NCBI GenBank assembly: GCA_031216915.1
Contig: CM062292.1
Location: forward strand, 69,428,790 to 69,492,789
Length of the DNA stretch: 64,000 nt
From: Pictodentalium vernedei
Lineage: Eukaryota > Mollusca > Scaphopoda > Dentaliida > Dentaliidae
Direction: 5' to 3'
Shown: in pieces, positions 55,934 to 64,000 of the stretch
Layout of the letters: each line of letters begins with the position of its first letter
How positions within the stretch are numbered: position 1 is the stretch's first letter
Position numbers and translations under genes: made by a program
The notes under the pieces: model-generated
Database searches by the model: none
What the model saw: the letters and a program-made list of their open reading frames with translations, nothing else
What the model was told of the DNA's origin: nothing

Positions 55934-56735
55934 TTTTAGAGATGGGCAATGTAACGAAAAACTGAACCGATACCGATATCAAGGGGATACCGGAAAACCG
56001 AACCGAACCCATCATTGAATTCTGAAAAGGTCTGAATTTTCAGATTGTCTTACATTCACTACTTATACGTCCTTGTTGAAGCATGATAGCAGTTGAAGGG
56101 TTCAGTTTCATGAAGGAACTTCGGCTACTGATTTTCTTTTCGTTTCTGTAAACCCTTAAAGGCCTGCGAAATTGTCTGTCCCGAATGCCCACTAGGCAAC
56201 AATCTGTACATGTCCAGTTGCTTAGCAGTGATTTCCAGTCAGGTTTTGGCTGCCTGTTCCCACTAGGCAACAATCTGTGCATGTCCAGTTGCTTAGCAGT
56301 GATTTCCAGTCAGGTCTTGGCTGCCTTAACCGGCAGCCAAGACTTGATAAGAAATCACTGTTCAGGTGATTTGTTTATTGCTAGCAGGACACCCTAATGA
56401 TGGCATGTTGATGGCTTATGTTCTGAGATGGCAAGAGCACGAAATAGGCCTTTTACTGTTAAGCTGTGTTTGGAACAGGGTACCAAATTACTGTAGATAT
56501 GATTTATGTCGTCAAAAGAATGGCATGTTGAGCTCATTGGCAGTACATTTGTGGCTCGGTGGTAGAATGATACAAGAAGCACTTATTCAGCATTTTGCTG
56601 GTGTGATTTCCCCTTTGGTACTATCAGCAAATATGTTAAATCCGACCCCGAATACTGAGCCGATGCAGTAGTATACTCCCCCCAAACAATACCGAAACCG
56701 ACACCGCACACAAAATGTTATTACCTCCCATCTCT
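55894..56735. mobile_element. hAT-like element with GAGATGGG ends, copy 1, next to (TTTA)n
   Basis: A (TTTA)n run (55894-55936) precedes AGAGATGGGCAATGTAAC (55938); the right end is the inverse CCTCCCATCTCT (56735). Subterminal runs of ACCGAA/CCGATACCG occur at both ends. Inside, a 71-bp segment with CCCACTAGGCAACAATCTGT is duplicated in tandem (56187-56326), then a hairpin AAGTCTTGGCTGCC/GGCAGCCAAGACTTG. Ends of this kind are known in hAT transposons; the target duplication is masked by the microsatellite. Confidence 0.75.
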
Positions 56736-57057
56736 ATTTCCTTTGTGAACTGCGCTCCCAAGAAGTACCGTGCTTTGGGACACAACGCAATAACGAGGGA
56801 CCAACATCAAAATCAGAAGTGCTCTCTCATCATTTAAATTTCTTAATCTATGGAAATAATTAACAGTATGAACTAACCCTTTGAGACTTTAATTATTCTG
56901 ACGTTCAAACGTCACCGGGAATTCAGTTTCTTCAACGTTTTTCAAAATGCGACGTCAAACGTCGGAAGTACAAATAACAAGGTATTTTTCACATTAGTGA
57001 TTATCTGGTTGAGGGCTAGATTATTTTTGGTGGTCTGAATTTGTTATTCAAAACTTG

Positions 57058-57112
57058 TTTTATTACAAATTATTGGAGAGTGCCCACAGGCACTCTCCAA
57101 TAATTTGTAATA
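57058..57112. repeat. 55-bp hairpin
   Basis: TTATTACAAATTATTGGAGA and TCTCCAATAATTTGTAATAA around GTGCCCACAGGCAC; perfect stem. Confidence 0.9.
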
Positions 57113-57484
57113 AATAAATTTGTATAAAGAAAATATTATTTGTGTTTGACTGAATATGAAATAGATGCAAGGTAAGTGTTGGCTTTTGCTCTCTCTGGTA
57201 TCCTCATTTTTTGAAAGCCCTGATGGTGGCTTCTTGCACTCAACCAGTCAAGAAGTCGTGACAGCAGGATTATATTAGTATTTTAAGCTGCGATAACATT
57301 TGGTTCAACGGTTGTCACTGAGCACTATTCGGGAGAAAATAGGAATTGAGGTTAAAACTTTAAAAAATCGAAATATATTAACAAAACAAATGACCACAAA
57401 GTATCAAGGCGCTGTTTGATTTCGTACGTCATAAGACGTACAAAAGTATCAACGCTTTGTTTGATTTCGTACGTCATAAGACGC

Positions 57485-57800
57485 ACAATTAAAACTAGAA
57501 GTTCTGTCATGAAATGCGCACACATAGCACGTTGATCTACGCGTTAATCTACGCGTTATGACCATAGTAAGGCTATCAATTTCTGTACATATGGCCTGTG
57601 CACAAGCAATGTTTCAGCCAATGGACCTCCGGGTAACCCGGAGGTCCATTGGCAGAAACATTTCCTGTGTTTGCTACGAGTTACCAGGAGAACCTGCCGT
57701 GCTTTGGATGCCATTCTATATGACAACTGCGCGCAATTCCTACACGCAATTAAGCCTAGATAAGCGCACAGTTCACGATAGGACTTCTACTTTAACTGTA
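57485..57800. mobile_element. Family H MITE, copy 3
   Basis: Left end CAATTAAAACTAGAAGTTC (mutated), right end GGACTTCTACTTTAACTG then TA. Central hairpin GGACCTCCGGGTAACCCGGA is perfect. Confidence 0.85.
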
Positions 57801-57895
57801 CAAAAGTATCAAAGGGTTAACAAATTAACCACAATGAATTTGCGAGTAAATGTCTAGTTGAAAATCTCACTCCGCCAGTGTTTTCATGGTGAATC

Positions 57896-58126
57896 ATGCT
57901 TCCTGTCCTGGAGATCGTTGTTTTAGTATTATGTAGATCATTATTTGATGAGAAAATTATTCTGTCAAATCAAAAAGAGATTGTCAACGTCTTCAGACAA
58001 AATCCGGTTATTACTACTTCAATTGTCTATATAACGGATGAGATGTTTTTATCAGCTTTTCGTAATACAATTTCGATCCTACTTATAAATCCAAGTATGG
58101 CCACAAACGCCATTTCAACCAATTAA
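57896..58126 (+). CDS. Possible first exon with signal peptide, unrecognised
   Basis: The frame starts MLPVLEIVVLVLCRSLF, a plausible signal peptide with hydrophobic core LEIVVLVL, and continues FDEKIILSNQKEIVNVF. It lies in single-copy sequence between two mobile elements. A GTAATA at 58061-58066 could be a splice donor; otherwise the frame closes after 76 codons. No family is recognised. It could equally be chance. Confidence 0.22.
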   Translation: MLPVLEIVVLVLCRSLFDEKIILSNQKEIVNVFRQNPVITTSIVYITDEMFLSAFRNTISILLINPSMATNAISTN

Positions 58127-58257
58127 AGACTAGAGAATGAGTGATTGTAGTTTAATTCTATCGATAGAGCTAATAACTTGATTGGAATCAGAACTCGAAG
58201 CTGAAAATTATGAAAAAAATCTGCCGTAGCCAGCTAGCCGGCCATATAACGTATAAG

Positions 58258-58716
58258 TAGTGAGAGAAGGAACTATGGGGACCTGATTTTAACACTGAAA
58301 TAACCATAGAGTTTTGAAGTTTTTGAAAATTCACATCTAGAAGGAATATGGGGACTTGATTTAACGCTGAAAATTCCAATAGACATCTTTACTCCAGAGT
58401 GCCATCGACACCTAGACGTGAATTTTCAAAAACTTCAAAACCCTATGGAACTTTTCAGTGTTAAATCATGTCCCCATATTCCTTCTAGACGTGAATTTTA
58501 AAAAACTTCAAAACCCTATGGAAATTTTCACTGTTAAATCAGGTTGCCATATTCCTTCTAGACGAGAATTTTTAAAAACTTCAAAACCCTATGCGAATTT
58601 TCAGTGTTAAATCAGGTCCCCATATGCCTTCTAGACGCGAATTTTTAAAAAACTTCAAAACCCTGTATGGGAATTTTCAGTGTTAAATCAGGTCCCCATA
58701 GTCCCTTCCCTTACTA
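58258..58716. mobile_element. Inverted-repeat element M with internal tandem copies of its end
   Basis: TAGTGAGAGAAGGAACTATG at the left and CATAGTCCCTTCCCTTACTA at the right; TA may be the target. Next to each end lies GGGGACCTGATTTTAACACT or its inverse. On the right side a 73-bp unit (TTCTAGACGTGAATTTT, AACTTCAAAACCCTATGG, TTTTCAGTGTTAAATCA) is repeated four times; one inverted copy stands on the left. Confidence 0.75.
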
Positions 58717-58891
58717 CTCGTGTATCGACTTTACTGGATAGAAAAGCCGTCAACTGGTTATACGCAATGTCAACCCTGAACTGCATTTGGAGGTGAACAA
58801 TAGTACTTTAAAGTTGCGGCGTTTTCCCGTCAATCTAGCACACAAAAATGTGCGAAGCTTCAGCCGGATTAATATGTTTTGTCTAGGGGTT

Positions 58892-59384
58892 AGAGATGGG
58901 CAATATACCGAAACACCGAACAGATACCGAAATCATGGGGATACCGAAAAACCGAAACGAACCAATAATTAAATACCGAAATCATCTATATTTTCAAATT
59001 TTCCTGCATTTGCTATTTATAAGACCTTGTTGAGGCTTGATAGCAGCCGAAGTGTTAATTTTTAGGAAAGTAGTGACTGATTTTCTTCTTCAGTTTTGTT
59101 AATCACTAAAGGCCTCCCGAATTCCCACTAGACAACAACCTGTATATGTCCAGTTACTTAGCAGTGGTTTCTAGTCAAGTCTTGGCTGCCTCAACAGGCA
59201 GCCAAGACTTGACTAGAAATCACTGCCCAGGACTCCTAATGATGCCAAATTATGGGCACATGCTCCGAAATCGCAAAAGCCTGAAGTAGGACTTTAAAGG
59301 TTAAAGTGTTTGGAACCAGTCACAATAGTACTGTAGGTATGATTTGTGTTGGTAAAGGAAAGCCAGTGTTGAGCTCACTGACAA
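58892..59384. mobile_element. hAT-like element with GAGATGGG ends, copy 2, right end missing
   Basis: AGAGATGGGCAATATACCGA then ACCGAA repeats; shares CTAGACAACAACCTGTATAT, GTCCAGTTACTTAGCAGTGG and the hairpin around GCCTCAACAGGC with copy 1. It stops at CACTGACAA where a SINE begins. Confidence 0.8.
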
Positions 59385-59552
59385 TACTAACCCTGCGTGT
59401 GTGGAGGTAGTACGTTGTGGAGTGTGACAGTTGCTCGTCGTTGCTCAGTGGCGCTCTCCGAGTACTCCGGCTTCCCCCACCTGTAAAACTGTCCGACACG
59501 AGGTGACTTTGGCTGTCGAAAGTGTCGTTAAAACCCAACAAAAAAAAAATAA
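59385..59552 (+). mobile_element. 5'-truncated SINE, tail type 2
   Basis: TACTAACCCTGCGTGTGTGG, TTGCTCGTCGTTGCTCAGTG, then GGTGACTTTGGCTGTCGAAA and A-rich end AACAAAAAAAAAATAAAT. Confidence 0.85.
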
Positions 59553-60003
59553 ATGGACCATCGATTCCCGAAGGTTAGTCCAATCTTGGATCAAAGTATC
59601 GTAATGTAATTGTTTGGTGTGGTACGTCCTGTTCACAGGCCACTAAACACTTATTGCTGCCTTTTGGGTCTAAGTTGGGACTAGCGGCAGGTCACCCGAG
59701 GCAAGCGACTAGAGGAGTGTCCCCTCCTGTTGGTATGGGACCTCCCGGAAAAAAAATGTTGAAAATCCAAACTCATGGGAGTGAATCAGTGGCTTCAATG
59801 CTCTTTTTACGGGGTTTAAATAAAATAAATTTTGTTGACTAAAATAAAACTCGGATGGTTACCTGCACCATTATTCGGGCACCTTAACCTAATTTCTACC
59901 AATGATACGACCATTCCGAAAAATTGAGAGGGGCACGTTAACCCATTATTCCCCCGACTACACCCTCAGGGCCACAAAGATTCTTCTGAGCTAGCAAGTA
60001 CGG
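59553..60003. other. Unassigned
   Basis: No repeat recognised; the right terminus of the preceding hAT-like element was not found here. Confidence 0.35.
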
Positions 60004-60215
60004 CTAACTCCCCTCACTCTGATGTCAAAATATCCAAATTTCAAGTAGCCATTTTTCCCATAATGCAACTGGGAATTTAACCAATTCAATCTTGTTTGAC
60101 AGAGCTCAATGAGCTCTGTCAAACAAGATTGAATTGGTTAAATTTCTAGTTACATTATGGGAAAAATTTTCACCTTGAACTTTAGATATTTTGACATCAG
60201 TGTGCAGGGGGTTAA
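60004..60215. mobile_element. TTAA hairpin MITE, family E, intact copy
   Basis: CTAACTCCCCTCACTCTGAT at the left and ATCAGTGTGCAGGGGGTTAA at the right. Arms TTTAACCAATTCAATCTTGT / ACAAGATTGAATTGGTTAAA meet at GACAGAGCTCAATGAGCTCTGTC-type turn (60099-60121). Nearly perfect stem of about 75 bp per arm. Confidence 0.88.
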
Positions 60216-60494
60216 TTTATGTTGTGGACTGGAGTTCTGCGAATCTCAAATCTCGATTCGAATGGAATCCCGAATCGAATCAGGAAGAGGAATATCGACT
60301 CGAATTGAATCGAATCTTATCACTCTTCAAGTTGTAGATATTCCATCTACTAACAACTATAACTATTGTCAGTGTCTGCGGTAATTCGTCTGTTTAGTCA
60401 AGTCAATCAAAAGAGAAGAATATTCTCGAACGGAATCGATGTGGTTTCGGAATCGGAGCCTCCTTGAATTGAGGAGACCTGATGATAGAAGAAG

Positions 60495-60790
60495 AGTGGC
60501 GAGTGGTGGTCAAGTTGAAAAGTGCGCTCGTCTTTAATGCCAGAGGTTCCGCGATCGATCCTGGGTCGAGGAAAGTGATCGAGGTGTCACAGCGTACCAT
60601 CATATAGGGTGGTGACGCAAAATGGGTGTCCTCTGTGTGGGGAAAGACACACTCCGTGCTGGCTAAGGATCCTTTCGTAGTATTCGAGAAGAGCGAGGCA
60701 ACGAAGTTACCCTTCACGAAGGTCATCCCACACACCTGCGCCATTGAGCAAATGAGAGGCGTTAATATAAGTAGCAAAACTTGCTCACCA
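60495..60790 (+). mobile_element. Possible SINE of a different family
   Basis: TGGTGGTCAAGTTGAAAAGT (box A-like) and GCGATCGATCCTGGGTCG (box B-like) form a tRNA-like head; the body has GGTGTCCTCTGTGTGGGGAA, unlike the other SINEs. The 3' end may be TTGTAAAATAAATAAG near 60795-60810. No target duplication seen. The minus frame 60403-60777 overlaps it. Confidence 0.4.
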
Positions 60791-60826
60791 ATCCTTGTAA
60801 AATAAATAAGCTATAAACGAAACAAA

Positions 60827-60954
60827 CACTCTAAAATCACCTGAGTTAAACATTAACCCAAATCAACTGGGTTGAGTAAATATGAACCAATTGGGTTCAT
60901 ATTCACTCTGCTCAGTTGATTTGGGTTGTTTTTAACCCAGTTGATTTTAGAGTG
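60827..60954. mobile_element. Family F MITE, copy 4
   Basis: CACTCTAAAATCACCTGAGT to ATTTTAGAGTG; arms TTAACCCAAATCAACTGGG and inverse. It lies 15 bp from the left edge of block U copy 2. Confidence 0.88.
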
Positions 60955-60969
60955 TTGTAGAAGAGTGGG

Positions 60970-61628
60970 GGCCAAGACCAGGTAATGGCTGCAATATAGG
61001 AGGGATAATAGTATGGGGGATACGTGGTTAATATTATACAGAGTTCTGACTCTCCGTCACTGGCGTGGTATGGCATTTGTTTGTGTATCACTCGTTGAGA
61101 GCGTATATGGCTCTCGTGTGGCTCCTTTGTTGGGGGTGTATTTTTATGAATTTCCAAGCCACTACGCATAGGCCTGGCATGTGTACCCATTGCCTAAAAT
61201 GTCATACTCTTTGAGAGGGGTGGTACAGTTATTTGTGCGATGGTTGGGTCTTTTTAGAAACACGTGAACTGTGATGTGTTCAATTTTTAAGAAAGTTTCT
61301 TGGCTGTCGAGAAGTCCTGGACTCATGGTGTTGTGTGTACCGCGCAGGCTCGCACGAATACATCTTTCCAGCAGTCTGATCGGCAATATATCGCCCGTGA
61401 TACGTGACCACAAACGCTGATACTCGTGACTGAACTTATCTTTTGCGACAGCTTATCTGAGGTTGACGCACTCTGGATGATCAAGATCCATCATTGAATT
61501 CAGATTCAACACTATCAGACCAGTAAGGTCCGAATTTGTTGCGGTGACACAAGAATTATACGATTTTGTTGCCGCCTAACTTCAAGGCCACCAGATATGC
61601 ATTGGCAATAAAAAAACTGAGTGGGTGA
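60970..61628. repeat. Dispersed duplication block U, copy 2
   Basis: Nearly identical to 29682-30721 without the SINE. On the minus strand an open frame (61162-61413) contains GDILPIRLLERCIRAS and NHRTNNCTTPLKEYDILG, partly preserved in copy 1; no family recognised. Confidence 0.9.
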
Positions 61629-61890
61629 TTTAACCCTTTACCCAACGTAACGGCCAAAACCTGCCAGCGCTATTCTCAACTCTTGCAAATTAATTTTCAT
61701 TATTTTTTCATTTTTTGTCTCAAAAACATAGGTTATGACCCCTCTTTGGAACGTGCTCGTCGAGCTCGTTCCAATCGGGGTCATAACCTATGTTTTAGGG
61801 ACAAAAAATTAAAAAAAAATAATGAACATTAATTGGCAATTTTTGAGAATAGCGCTGGCCGGTTTTCCGTTACGTTAGGTAAAGGGTTAA
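61629..61890. mobile_element. Family A MITE with two b-ends
   Basis: TTAA at 61629-61632 and 61887-61890. Both subterminal regions are b-type (CAACGTAACGGCC left, GGTTTTCCGTTACGTTAGG right), so the whole 262 bp is palindromic, unlike the a/b copies. Confidence 0.92.
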
Positions 61891-61928
61891 ATAATATAAT
61901 TATCGTTAATAATGAAAAGTAATAAACA

Positions 61929-62087
61929 GAGTAATCGCTTGACTGGACTGGTTACGTGAAATAATTCATTTGAGGCGAGGAACTATATTTTAAAACACTC
62001 GTGAGCATTCGCGCACTCGTGTTTGTACAACGTCCCTCACCTGTCATGAATTATTTCACGTAACCAGTCCAGTCAAGCGATTACTCT
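61929..62087. repeat. Inverted repeat with 40-bp perfect arms
   Basis: AGAGTAATCGCTTGACTGGA ... and the exact inverse TCCAGTCAAGCGATTACTCT; the arms continue through GGTTACGTGAAATAATTCA. The loop of about 75 bp contains ACACTCGTGAGCATTCGCGC. Confidence 0.9.
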
Positions 62088-63081
62088 CTATTTAATTCGA
62101 ATCGAATTTTGAAGATTCGTGAGACCACAGTACGGTAGTGTAACCACCAATCATGCGACCGAGTACCAACTCTCTTTCTGTGGATGTATGCAAAATTAAT
62201 CACTCTTAGCAAGAAAAACATTTATTTGTGTTCGTAACAGATGCATTTTGTGTCCAACAGTTGCTTGGCTTGCGCAAAAACACACTGGCATTTTATATCA
62301 ACATACATCATTACCTATTTACCGGCATGTAATCTGTCTAACAGTGAAAACTATTGCAGTGTGTCATTGTTGTAAAATATCGAAATACCAACATAAAATA
62401 GAGCCAGTTCCAAAGAAAACGTGTCAGAAGCAAATTTCCTCTTAATGTGCGTTTGGTATTTAATGGATTATCGGGAATGCTGAACTCGTTAAAGTGTCAG
62501 CCAAGCTCCCGACTCTCATGAGCAGGTTTGTATGGAGAAATACGCTCTCGTTTATGGCATACATAGACAAAACAGTCTTCAAGGCAGTGTATAATAGGCA
62601 CAACTGATTGTTGACTATCGTCTGGTTCCAATTGGGACAACAGTACAGGCAATGGCTACACCTGAATCAACCATTTGTTGCTCTAAAAACTATTTACGTT
62701 GTCTGGTGAACGTCACGTTTTATTTATTCACATTGACAATATTTACAGACATTGATAATGATCTATGAATTGCCACCTACAGCATCAGCAAAAACTTTTC
62801 ACGAAGCGCCTTTAATGTGAATTATTTTCTATGTTGTACCCGTAAACGACAATCTATACATACTTGGGTAGTTGCTCATGTTCTGTATCATCTTCGAGAC
62901 TGAGAACTCGATTTTTTTACTCAGGCTGAGCACACATTTATTTATTTGTATTATGGTGTAACCACTTCCCAAAAGTGGTTCTATTCCTGTTTATTCCTAT
63001 CTTTTCTGTTGTATAATAAATGTTGAAAGATCACGCAGCTCTCTGCCATGACGTCACGGAGTCATTACAACTGTATGATGT
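62088..63081. other. Unassigned
   Basis: Only short frames (62248-62445 plus, ends with KKTCQKQISS); no repeats. Confidence 0.35.
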
Positions 63082-63199
63082 TTTACCATCTCATCCCAGA
63101 TGTCCCAAGAATTTTTACCATGTTTTTGTACGAAGACACACGTGTCTTCGTACAAAAACATGGTAAAAATACTGGGGACATCTGGGGTGAGATGGTAAA
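63082..63199. repeat. 118-bp hairpin
   Basis: TTTACCATCTCATCCCAGAT and ATCTGGGGTGAGATGGTAAA outside, TTTTTGTACGAAGACACACG with its inverse inside; turn ACACACGTGTCT near 63141. Confidence 0.9.
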
Positions 63200-63291
63200 G
63201 CAGCGGCATTGCCACTAGTGAACCATAGGTGATTTATGACACCAGAAGTGGCGTCATTTAGTTTATTTAACATCTTATGCACAGTATAATG

Positions 63292-63359
63292 CACTCTAAA
63301 ATCAGTTGGGTTAAAAATTACGCCAAATCAACTGGGTTGAGTGAATATGAACCCAATTT
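63292..63359. mobile_element. Family F MITE, half copy
   Basis: CACTCTAAAATCAGTTGGG to GAATATGAACCCAATT: only the left arm, ending at the centre, where the next copy begins. Confidence 0.8.
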
Positions 63360-63479
63360 CACTCTGAAATCAGTTGGGTTAAAAAGTAACCCAAATCAAC
63401 AGGGCTGAGCGAATATGAACGCATATGCACTCAACCCAGGCGATTTGGATTAATTTTTAACCCAACTGATTTTGGAGTG
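63360..63479. mobile_element. Family F MITE, full copy joined to the half copy
   Basis: CACTCTGAAATCAGTTGGG to CCAACTGATTTTGGAGTG. It follows the half copy without any spacer. Confidence 0.85.
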
Positions 63480-64000
63480 TGAATGTGATTCTGCGTTCTA
63501 ACCTGAAGGAATTGCCATCTCCAAGTGCATTATCAAAACATTGTTCTGCATATTTTTCGGCTTTCCAAACAACACCCACCCCTGCCCCAAGTTCCAGTGA
63601 TATTCATTCAGATTTCACACCATCATCAGGGTGGGTGGAAATATTCACAGTTCTTTATACTAGGTAATGGGACTGATGTATATCATTTTGTGTTCATTTA
63701 GGACTCAAACGTAGCCATAAATATGAATAATGAAGAAACTTACATGGTCTGCTGTGATCGGGAGGGAAAAAATCTGTACACACTGATGCGATCTCCTACG
63801 TTGTGTCACAAACATGTTAGGTATGCCAAGGCTTATCTCGAGGAGTTTTTGTTGCAGCGCTGTTTGTAATATGTGATTAAAAAGGCATATTTCATTATGT
63901 TTCTTTTCATGTTTTAGACTCGTCTTCTTTAATAAGAACACCCACACCAGTAGCGAGGGGAAAATATCACATTAAGCATAATCGACTCAACATCTTCCGC
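63480..64000. other. Unassigned window end
   Basis: No repeat arm or coding signal recognised. Confidence 0.35.

Larger units (their letters stand above)
56873..57820. mobile_element. TTAA-type element carrying other insertions (candidate)
   Basis: CTAACCCTTTGAGACTTTAA at the left and AAAGTATCAAAGGGTTAA at the right are inverted over about 17 bp, with CTAA/TTAA flanks. The interior has a hairpin (57058-57112), a 46-bp tandem pair containing GATTTCGTACGTCATAAGAC (57397-57486) and the family H MITE. Confidence 0.5.

Noticed and set aside
60403-60777. 124-codon minus-strand frame beginning MLLILTPLICSMAQ
   Set aside because: Looks like a signal peptide, but the frame is antisense to a tRNA-like SINE candidate and has no recognised domain.

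Overview
The window looks like intergenic DNA, or one very large intron, from an animal nuclear genome, most likely a marine invertebrate. I cannot name the species. Pointers are SINEs with RNA polymerase III heads (tRNA-like and 5S rRNA-like), DNA-transposon remnants with TTAA, TA or 8-bp target duplications, moderate AT richness, many microsatellites, and no open frame that reads as a conserved protein. There are no rRNA operons, CRISPR arrays, operons or bacterial-style genes.

The main content is short non-autonomous DNA transposons that are nearly complete palindromes. At least ten families occur. (A/A2) TTAA-flanked hairpins with CCCTTTACC ends and a GAACGAGCTCG core, about 18 full or broken copies; B, C and E are other TTAA hairpins with CCCTTTGAAC- or CCCTGCAC-like ends. 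These ends look piggyBac-like. (F) About 130-bp hairpins with CACTCTAAAATCAG ends. (G, H, I) TA-flanked hairpins with CAGT ends, mariner-like. (J, K, L, P, Q, M) further palindromes. Two hAT-type groups are present, one with a clean 8-bp duplication (8920-9485).

Larger structures: a 3.55-kb inverted-repeat element at 20297-23845 with an exact 8-bp target duplication and subterminal arrays of a 13-bp repeat; a 3.1-kb TTAA-flanked element with 27-bp terminal repeats at 24064-27208 (Kolobok/T2-like); a possible LTR fragment at 18.4-19.7 kb; a 77-bp minisatellite at 38.5-39.2 kb; and a dispersed duplication linking 29.7-30.7 kb and 61.0-61.6 kb.

SINEs form a modular superfamily. One body carries at least two tRNA-like heads or a 5S rRNA-derived head, and at least two 3' tails. 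Several copies have visible 11-13 bp target duplications. Nested insertions are common and order events in time: a MITE between the A and B boxes of a SINE, a MITE in the loop of another MITE, a SINE inside a MITE, and a duplication breakpoint inside a hairpin.

Protein-coding evidence is weak. I list four open frames as unrecognised or possible exons (24879-25271, 28389-28775, 57896-58126 and fragments in the TTAA element), all at low confidence. Percent identities, database assignments and copy numbers outside this window were not computed.
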